Positions 58,286 through 64,000 of a stretch of 64,000 bases of DNA are shown one piece after another; position 1 is the stretch's first letter; the number at the start of each line of letters is the position of its first letter. Source of the stretch: Xanthobacter oligotrophicus (lineage in GTDB: Bacteria; Pseudomonadota; Alphaproteobacteria; Rhizobiales; Xanthobacteraceae). The translations under genes and the position numbers were made by a program. The notes under the pieces were generated by a model. It searched no databases. It was not told where the DNA came from and saw nothing but the letters and a program-made list of their open reading frames with translations. The stretch is taken from assembly GCF_008364685.1 (NCBI RefSeq), contig NZ_VTTL01000009.1:124001-188000 (forward strand), given 5' to 3'.

Positions 58286-59782
58286 GTGGCCAACGGGTCT
58301 TGGCGTGATGATCGGGGTGGTGGGGTGCCTGCGCGCACGCCTGCCGTGCCCGCGCGCGCTCTGGCTGATCGGCTGATGTCGTGGCGACGGAGGAAGGCGG
58401 GGCCGTCGCGGCGGCGGGTTCCGCGCTGGGTCGTGCCCCTGACGGGTGTCGTCCTTGCGGCGAGCCTGCTGTCGCGCTCCTACGGCACGGAGGTGAAGGC
58501 GCTCAGCTTCAATCCCGCTGATCCGGCGGTGACGCGGGCGGAGCCTCTCATTATCGGCGCGAACGTCCATTTCGGCCTGCGCCGCGTGCTCGGCTTCACC
58601 TCCGACGAGGTCGGCCTCGACGGGCTGGCGGCCCTCGGCGCCGAGTCCTTCCGCGATTTTCTGCCCTGGCCCTCGTTCGTGCCTGACGCCGGTGGCCAGC
58701 GCCTTGTCTATTCCCAGCGGCTGATGCGCTTCATGGGCCGGACGAAGCTGTTGCCGGTCCTCAATCTGGGACAGCCCAACGGCAATGTTCCCGGCGGCGT
58801 TCCGCCGGTGTCGGACGAAGGGCTCACGACGTTCGCGGCCTATCTGCGCGAAGCGGTGCGGCTCACCGAGGCCCACCGCCCGATCTACGAGATCTGGAAT
58901 GAGTGGAACCTCCATTCGGGCTCGGGACCGGTGCTGCCGCGCCTGAATGGCGAAGGCGATGAAAGCGATCCGCGCGCCGCGGTTCACTATACGCGGGTGG
59001 CGCAGGTGGCGGTGCGCACGATCCGCGAGGTGTCGCCACACGCGCGGATCGTGGTGGGTGCCGTCGGCGACGATGCGGGGTGGGGCTGGACCAAGTCCAT
59101 CGTCAGCCGTGGGGCGCTCAAGGGCGCAGACGGGCTTTCGGTGCATGTCTACAACCATTGCCTCAACGCCCGCGATCGCACCGCCCGCGAACTCATCCGG
59201 CGGGTGGAGAGCCTGCAAAGCGAGCTCAAGCTCGCGTCCGGCGGGGTGGAGACGCCCATCTACATCACGGAATTCGGCTGGCCGGTTTTTCCGCAGCGCT
59301 GCACGCTGGACGAGACGCAGGCGGCCCACAACGTGGCGCAGTTCATCCTGCTGGCCGCGCCCGTCCCGTGGATCAAGGGCATCTGGGTCCATAGCCTCAA
59401 GGACGTGGGCAACAATCCCGACGACATCGAGGATCATTTCGGGCTGTTCCGGTTCGACAACAGCCCGAAGCCGGCGGTCTGCTTCTTTCGGGAGGCCGCC
59501 AAGATCGTGCATGCGGCGCGATCGATCGAAGTCGTCGAGCCGTTCGAGGGGGCGTTCGTCGCACGCGTGCGTGGGCAGAACGGGCGCCAACGCGTTGTGC
59601 TTTGGACATCCAATCGGTTCGTCGAAGCCCGTTACCGGCTGGAAAAAGGACAGGGGCGCGGACGCCTGATGTGTGGAGGAGCAATCGAATTGGCCAGCGA
59701 GAAGGAGGCGGCTCTGACGTCGCAGCCGCTCATAATCGATTTCGATGGTGATGATGTGGTCAAGATCGAAATTTCGATTTAG
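58286..59782 (+). CDS. membrane-anchored glycoside hydrolase (clan GH-A, cellulase/GH39-like)
   Basis: A 498-residue protein with an Arg-rich cytoplasmic N-terminus, one membrane helix (about residues 48-65, RWVVPLTGVVLAASLL) and a TIM-barrel glycosidase. EIWNEWN holds the acid/base Glu206, preceded by Asn as in clan GH-A; YITEFGWP holds the nucleophile Glu329. A C-terminal beta domain of about 100 residues follows. A GTG at 58286 with AGGAGA seven bases before it decides the start over an ATG further down (58376). It sits between two GT4 genes, so it may trim, release or edit the growing polysaccharide. Confidence 0.85.
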   Translation: MANGSWRDDRGGGVPARTPAVPARALADRLMSWRRRKAGPSRRRVPRWVVPLTGVVLAASLLSRSYGTEVKALSFNPADPAVTRAEPLIIGANVHFGLRRVLGFTSDEVGLDGLAALGAESFRDFLPWPSFVPDAGGQRLVYSQRLMRFMGRTKLLPVLNLGQPNGNVPGGVPPVSDEGLTTFAAYLREAVRLTEAHRPIYEIWNEWNLHSGSGPVLPRLNGEGDESDPRAAVHYTRVAQVAVRTIREVSPHARIVVGAVGDDAGWGWTKSIVSRGALKGADGLSVHVYNHCLNARDRTARELIRRVESLQSELKLASGGVETPIYITEFGWPVFPQRCTLDETQAAHNVAQFILLAAPVPWIKGIWVHSLKDVGNNPDDIEDHFGLFRFDNSPKPAVCFFREAAKIVHAARSIEVVEPFEGAFVARVRGQNGRQRVVLWTSNRFVEARYRLEKGQGRGRLMCGGAIELASEKEAALTSQPLIIDFDGDDVVKIEISI

Positions 59783-59799
59783 CTAGGAGCCGTTCGATC

Positions 59800-60942
59800 A
59801 TGACACAGCTTGATGTTACGGTGCCGTTGTTTGCGATTCATCATCACAAGATTGGTGGAACGGAATCGGCTATCTACAATCTGGTGCACGGCCTCGCGCG
59901 CACGGATGCGCGGCTCACGATCGCCCTTGCCGAGGCCGGGCGCTTTTCGCCCGAGTTCCAGCAGTGGATGCTCGACAATCCACACGTTGCCCAGACGATC
60001 CTGCCGGCGATCCGCGGATCCAAGAACGCTCGTTTTCTCGAGGAAACAATTTTTGAGTTCAAACGCGGGAAGTCGGGCTGGGCAGTCTACCCCAACTACT
60101 TCCTGCCGCCACGCCTTGTTAACAAGAAGTCCGCGGTCATCCTGCACGATATTCAGTATAAAGTTCTTCCTCAGTACCATAGCGCGAAGCGCAAGGCCTG
60201 GCTGAACTATTATCTGAAGGGGCTCTTCAAGCGGGCCGACATCGTCTTGTCTATCTCCAATTCGGAGAAAAACCTGGTCGCCGAGCATTTCGGTGCCGAG
60301 GCGGCAAGCCGCTGCCAGGTCATTTACAACGCCATTGACTGGCATCGGTTCGAGGGCGGGCCGATCAGCCAGCGCATCGTCGATCTGGTGCAGCGCCCCT
60401 ATATCCTCACGGTCAGCCACCCCTTTCCGCACAAGAACATCTCGACGCTCATCAAGGCCTTCAACGCCATCAGCCAGACGGACAAGGAGATCCGCCTGTA
60501 CCTCGTGGGCAAGGACTCGCCCGAGCGGCGTCAGCTGATCACCGAGAACGCGGATCCGGCGGCGGTCGAGCGCATCGAGCTGACCGGCGTGGTCAGCGAT
60601 GCGGAGCTGGGCGAGTTGTACCGTCGGGCGCGGGTGTTTGCCCTGCCGTCCCTCTACGAAGGGTTCGGGATGCCGGCCGTGGAAGCCATGGGGCTCGGTG
60701 TGCCAACGGTCGCCAGCGGCGTGACCTCGCTGCCCGAGGTGACGCTGGGCCAGGCCAGCTACGTGGATGATCCGCTGAGTGTCGGTGGCTGGATCGACGC
60801 CATATCGGCCCTTCTCGAGCGCGGAGAGCGTGTCGCTCCCGAAGTGGTCGAGCAGATTCGCCAGAAATATGAACCCAAACACGTTGCGGAAAACCTGCTC
60901 GACGTTTTGGCGTCGGCAGATGCCGCTGGAACATCAAGGTGA
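59800..60942 (+). CDS. glycosyltransferase family 4 protein (mannosyl/rhamnosyltransferase-like)
   Basis: Retaining GT-B glycosyltransferase of 380 residues. HHKIGGTESAIYNLVHGL opens the acceptor domain. The donor domain has ILTVSHPFPHKNISTLIKAF, LTGVVSDAELGELYRRARVFALPS and the EGFGMPAVEAMGLGVPTVAS nucleotide-sugar loop with the two family glutamates. AGGAG precedes ATG 59800. It starts 17 bases after the hydrolase gene and overlaps the next gene, so the set is one operon. It is the WbaZ/mannosyl-type GT4 by overall look; the donor is inferred only. Confidence 0.92.
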   Translation: MTQLDVTVPLFAIHHHKIGGTESAIYNLVHGLARTDARLTIALAEAGRFSPEFQQWMLDNPHVAQTILPAIRGSKNARFLEETIFEFKRGKSGWAVYPNYFLPPRLVNKKSAVILHDIQYKVLPQYHSAKRKAWLNYYLKGLFKRADIVLSISNSEKNLVAEHFGAEAASRCQVIYNAIDWHRFEGGPISQRIVDLVQRPYILTVSHPFPHKNISTLIKAFNAISQTDKEIRLYLVGKDSPERRQLITENADPAAVERIELTGVVSDAELGELYRRARVFALPSLYEGFGMPAVEAMGLGVPTVASGVTSLPEVTLGQASYVDDPLSVGGWIDAISALLERGERVAPEVVEQIRQKYEPKHVAENLLDVLASADAAGTSR

Positions 60943-60947
60943 TGAAC

Positions 60948-61868
60948 ATGGAGCGCGCCGTCGTCGTCATCCCCACCTACAATGCCAGTCGTCATTTGGG
61001 AGACTTGCTTCCTGCGCTCCAGCAGCAGGGGCTACGTCCCGATCAGTATTTCGTCATCGACAGTTCGTCGGGCGACGATACGCTCGCGCGCGTCGCTGCA
61101 TTCGGGGCACGCACCCATCGCATCGACAAGAAGGAATTCAACCACGGCGGAACGCGGCGCCTCGCAGCCAACCTCAATCCGGAGGCGGAATTCCTGATCT
61201 ACATGACCCAGGATGCCATTCCCGAGCCTGGCGCCATCAAGCGTCTCCTCGGCGCGTTTGCGGACGACAAGGTGGGTGTCGCCTACGGACGCCAGTTGCC
61301 CCGTGCCAAATCCTCGGCCATCGAGCGGCACGCCCGGCTTGCGAACTATCCCGCGATCAACGAGGTTCGCAGCATCGAGGACGCCGGGCGGCTCGGGATC
61401 AAGACGGTGTTTTGCTCCAACTCCTTCGCCGCCTATCGGCGCACCGCCCTTGAAGGGGTCGGCAACTTTCCGGAAGACAACTACTTCGCTGAAGATCAGG
61501 TGGTCTCGGGCCGCATGCTGCTGAGCGGATGGCGCATCGCCTATGTGGGTGAGGCGGCGGTGGTGCATAGCCACGACTACACAATCAAGGAAGACTTCCG
61601 GCGCTATTTCGACGTGGGTGTGTTCCACGGGCGCAATCCTTGGCTGCTGGAGAAGCTTGGCAAGGCGGAGGGTGCGGGCATGGCCTTCATCAAATCCGAG
61701 ATCAGCTATCTCCTGAAGCACGATCCTCTGGCGCTGCCGTCGGCCGGCGTGCGCACTTTGGCCAAGTATGTCGCATACAAGATCGGGCAGAGGGAAGCCA
61801 AGCTCTCGCCGCAGGCCAAGGCGTTCCTGAGCATGCAGCCTGGCTATTGGCGCAATCAGATCCGGTGA
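60948..61868 (+). CDS. glycosyltransferase family 2 protein (rhamnosyltransferase-like)
   Basis: Inverting GT-A glycosyltransferase of about 306 residues. VVVIPTYNASRHLGDLLPAL, VIDSSSGDDT and the metal-binding TQDAIPEPGAIKRLL, with the NSFAAYRRTALEGVGNF acceptor loop, match the rhamnosyltransferase group (TQDA in place of DxD). ATG 60948 is chosen because AAGGTGA lies at proper spacing; ATG 60942 and GTG 60939 are close alternatives that would overlap the upstream stop. With an rfb operon upstream, transfer of rhamnose is the best guess. Confidence 0.9.
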   Translation: MERAVVVIPTYNASRHLGDLLPALQQQGLRPDQYFVIDSSSGDDTLARVAAFGARTHRIDKKEFNHGGTRRLAANLNPEAEFLIYMTQDAIPEPGAIKRLLGAFADDKVGVAYGRQLPRAKSSAIERHARLANYPAINEVRSIEDAGRLGIKTVFCSNSFAAYRRTALEGVGNFPEDNYFAEDQVVSGRMLLSGWRIAYVGEAAVVHSHDYTIKEDFRRYFDVGVFHGRNPWLLEKLGKAEGAGMAFIKSEISYLLKHDPLALPSAGVRTLAKYVAYKIGQREAKLSPQAKAFLSMQPGYWRNQIR

Positions 61869-61964
61869 TAAGTCTGCGCGCAGTAGAGCTTGGTTATGTT
61901 CGATACGGCGGCGGACAAGTTGACGCCGCAAGACCGCCGGGTTCCGGGGTTGCAGGAGATTGAG

Positions 61965-62924
61965 ATGAGCGGAAAGATTATTGTCTTCGGCGGTTCTGGA
62001 TTTGTCGGCACCCATCTGATTCGATTGCTGGTGGCGCAGGGGGAGCAGGTCGTCAGCGTCGACATCCGTCCGCAGCGCGAAACCCTGCCCCAGGTGGACT
62101 ATCGGATCGGAGATGTCCGGGACCTGTCGGGCTTCGAGGTCGATGGACCCGTTGCGACGATCTACAATTTCGCCGCCGTCCACACCACGCCCGGCCACCC
62201 CTTCTGGGAATATTACGACACCAACATCAACGGCGCGATTGAGATCACCGCCTGGGCGCGGCGCTATGGCGTGAACGATATCGTATTCACCAGCTCCATC
62301 TCGGTTTACGGCCCGTCCGAGGAGACGAAGTCGGAAGCCTCGACGCCGGCGCCGCAGTCCGCCTATGGCTATTCCAAGCTGATGGCCGAGCGCGTTCACC
62401 GCATCTGGTTTGACGAGGCACCCGGGCGGCGGCTGACAGTGGTGCGGCCGGCGGTGGTGTTCGGCCGCGGCGAGAGGGGCAACTTCACGCGCCTCGCGCG
62501 GCTGCTCCAGAAGGGCTTCTTCGTTTACCCGGGGCGCCGCGATACCATCAAGGCCTGCGTCTACGTCGAGGACCTGCTGGATTCCATCGCCTTCGCCAAA
62601 AACAGCCCCGAGCCGTTCAAGTTCTACAACGCGGCCTATCCGGAGCGCTACACGCTCGAGCAGGTGGTCTCGCTCTTCATCGCGGACCACTTTCCGGATG
62701 GTAAAACCTACACGATCCCCCGCGGTGTCATGATGACGGGCGCTTCGATCCTCGAAAAAATCAGCTTCCTGAAGATTGGGATTCACCCCGAACGGGTGAT
62801 GAAGCTGGTGCGCTCCACTGATATTTTCCCCGGATGGCTGACGTCGAAGGGGTACGTTTTTCCTCACAATCTCAAGGCAGGACTCCAGCGCTGGTCAGAC
62901 CAGGGCAACAAGGCATTTGACTGA
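61965..62924 (+). CDS. NAD-dependent epimerase/dehydratase family protein
   Basis: Extended short-chain dehydrogenase acting on a nucleotide sugar, 319 residues. GGSGFVGTHLIRLL binds NAD, STSISVYG-type residues are at FTSSISVYGPS, and YGYSK carries the catalytic Tyr and Lys. The C-terminal substrate domain has DTIKACVYVEDLLDSI. ATG 61965 with AGGAG six bases before it decides the start over a codon 75 bases earlier. It follows the rhamnosyltransferase gene by 96 bases. The product sugar is unknown; 4-epimers such as galactose or galacturonate are possible. Confidence 0.9.
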   Translation: MSGKIIVFGGSGFVGTHLIRLLVAQGEQVVSVDIRPQRETLPQVDYRIGDVRDLSGFEVDGPVATIYNFAAVHTTPGHPFWEYYDTNINGAIEITAWARRYGVNDIVFTSSISVYGPSEETKSEASTPAPQSAYGYSKLMAERVHRIWFDEAPGRRLTVVRPAVVFGRGERGNFTRLARLLQKGFFVYPGRRDTIKACVYVEDLLDSIAFAKNSPEPFKFYNAAYPERYTLEQVVSLFIADHFPDGKTYTIPRGVMMTGASILEKISFLKIGIHPERVMKLVRSTDIFPGWLTSKGYVFPHNLKAGLQRWSDQGNKAFD

Positions 62925-63258
62925 GCGGGAGGGGCGATCTCGCCGGAGGGGAGAGATCCAGAGCGGCACTTTCGATTTGTCCGGCGGGGGATCGCCGGCT
63001 GCGCCTGGGTGCTGCATCGGAAGTTGCATTTTGCGAAATTGAGCGTTCTGATAATGCTGCTGAGCTGTTCGGCAATCCGGCCGATCGGCTATAAGGCTCA
63101 AGCTGGGATTTATGAAAAATTCCAGCGGGGCAGGGGGAGTTTGTCGCGTAGGCTGGACGGAGCAACCGATGCGGTGTTTCGTCGATTTCGCCAACTGGTT
63201 CAATCTGGGAAGTTGAACCAACCGATCCACACCTGAAGCGCGGTCAAAAGCAAGACAT
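62925..63258 (+). other. 334-base gap before the last glycosyltransferase gene
   Basis: No gene is certain. A 75-codon frame (63009-63236, GTG start) has a hydrophobic stretch followed by a LLSC lipobox-like motif, but no ribosome binding site is visible and the rest is unlike a known protein. A short GATCTC / GAGATC hairpin lies near 62937-62959. The stretch may hold the promoter of the following gene. Confidence 0.4.
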
Positions 63259-64000
63259 ATGAAACTGCTTCATGTTTGTGAGAGTGTGATCGGAGGGACT
63301 GGTTCCTATATATCTGAGCTTATTCCCAGACAGGTAGAATTATACGGTGCAGATAATGTTGTTTTGCTGATCCCTGGAAATCAGATGCATTATTTGGACG
63401 CGGAGGTTGTGGCGTCCGGCGTCAAAATGATACCTTTTTCTAGAAAATCGAGATTTTCAGGAATTTTTAGTTTTGTATCGACTTACGCAAGGGTACTCAG
63501 AGAGTTCAAGCCCGATGTCGTGCATGCTCACTCTTCCATTGCTGGCCTGGTGGTTCGCTTAAGCGGCGTGCGGAGAAAGTACACGATTGTATTCTGCCCC
63601 CATGGCTGGTCCGTGGACATCAAGGGGGCAAGGGTTTTGCGCTGCATTGCAGAGTGCGTGGAGCGTGTGCTCGCCCTCAATACCGACCGGGTCGTTCTGA
63701 TCTCGCAGCACGAATATCGCCGAGCTGGCGACCTTGGCTTTCCCGAGAAAAAGCTCAGCTTGGTGATCAGCGGTATTGTCCCGGATCTTCCGCAGGTGGC
63801 GGCGGCGAAGTGGGATGACACCCGCTTGAAGGTGCTGTTCGCAGGCCGTTTCGATTTCCAGAAGGGTGTTGACGTTCTCCTTCAGGCCGTGGAGGGCCAG
63901 GAGGCGCGCATGAGCCTTCGGCTGGTGGGCGGGGGGGTGGTCAATAGCCTGAACCTGCCGGAGAGCCTGCCCCTGCATGTCGCCAATCTTGGCTGGCTCG
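63259..64000 (+). CDS. glycosyltransferase family 4 protein, partial (3' end beyond window)
   Basis: The first 247 codons of a GT4 gene that runs off the window end. Translation from ATG 63259 gives KLLHVCESVIGGTGSYISEL at the N-terminus, DVVHAHSSIAGLVVRLSGVR, PHGWSVD and the donor-domain start LKVLFAGRFDFQKGVDVLLQ, all of GT4 type. The 5' third is strikingly AT-rich: counted lines 63301-63360 and 63421-63480 are 38 and 28 percent GC, with codons such as ATA, TTA and AGA that neighbours avoid; the last 200 bases return to high GC. This suggests a recently acquired or recombined gene. Confidence 0.92.
   Translation, partial: MKLLHVCESVIGGTGSYISELIPRQVELYGADNVVLLIPGNQMHYLDAEVVASGVKMIPFSRKSRFSGIFSFVSTYARVLREFKPDVVHAHSSIAGLVVRLSGVRRKYTIVFCPHGWSVDIKGARVLRCIAECVERVLALNTDRVVLISQHEYRRAGDLGFPEKKLSLVISGIVPDLPQVAAAKWDDTRLKVLFAGRFDFQKGVDVLLQAVEGQEARMSLRLVGGGVVNSLNLPESLPLHVANLGWL

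Noticed and set aside
63009-63236. Possible 75-codon lipoprotein gene before the last glycosyltransferase
   Set aside because: It has a hydrophobic stretch and LLSC, but the GTG start has no ribosome binding site, and the remaining sequence is basic and unlike a mature lipoprotein. Left as a note in the gap entry.

Overview
The window is GC-rich with dense gene packing. It most resembles a chromosomal segment of an alphaproteobacterium of the order Hyphomicrobiales, probably near Xanthobacter, Azorhizobium or Ancylobacter. The placement is inferred from three things: gene order (degP, two-component pair and glnE; aminotransferase, hom and glpX; thrC followed by an M16 peptidase), a class I PHA synthase, and tetrahydromethanopterin-type C1 genes beside two different fructose-1,6-bisphosphatases, which suits a facultative methylotroph or autotroph. 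No tRNA, rRNA, CRISPR array, insertion sequence or prophage gene was recognised.

Positions 1-24000 hold core metabolism: thyA; a TPP riboswitch and thiC; a DegP-type envelope protease with an OmpR-type regulator and histidine kinase; glnE; an aminotransferase-hom-glpX run; a small lipoprotein; phaC; thrC with an M16 peptidase in ATGA overlap; a GNAT acetyltransferase; an acyl-CoA synthetase; fbp; folB.

Positions 24000-33200 carry genes that look like parts of tetrahydromethanopterin and methanofuran-type cofactor synthesis: two different ATP-grasp ligases, a HisA-like TIM barrel, a CitG/MdcB-like protein, a beta-RFAP synthase (MptG) and a HIT protein. A 3.5 kb autotransporter adhesin gene splits them into two blocks. 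The enzymes that use these cofactors (Fae, Mch, MtdB, Fhc) are not in the window.

Positions 33200-38700 carry an orphan pstB, the three-gene transglutaminase / alpha-E / circularly permuted ATP-grasp cassette, predicted to make or modify a peptide, and a CinA-type domain protein.

Positions 39100-64000 form an exopolysaccharide region. It contains the priming glycosyl-phosphate transferase with a long AT-rich, repeat-bearing upstream region, manC (GDP-mannose), ugd (UDP-glucuronate), a fused chain-length protein and tyrosine kinase, an intact rfbCBDA operon (dTDP-rhamnose), four glycosyltransferases, a membrane-anchored glycoside hydrolase and a sugar epimerase. A second rfbC-rfbB-rfbD locus on the minus strand appears decayed: rfbC is a frameshifted fragment, rfbB is about 50 codons, and only rfbD looks intact. 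The window ends inside a glycosyltransferase gene whose 5' part is unusually AT-rich. Together these genes supply glucose or galactose, glucuronate, mannose and rhamnose donors for a surface polysaccharide; flippase, polymerase and outer-membrane exporter genes presumably lie beyond position 64000.
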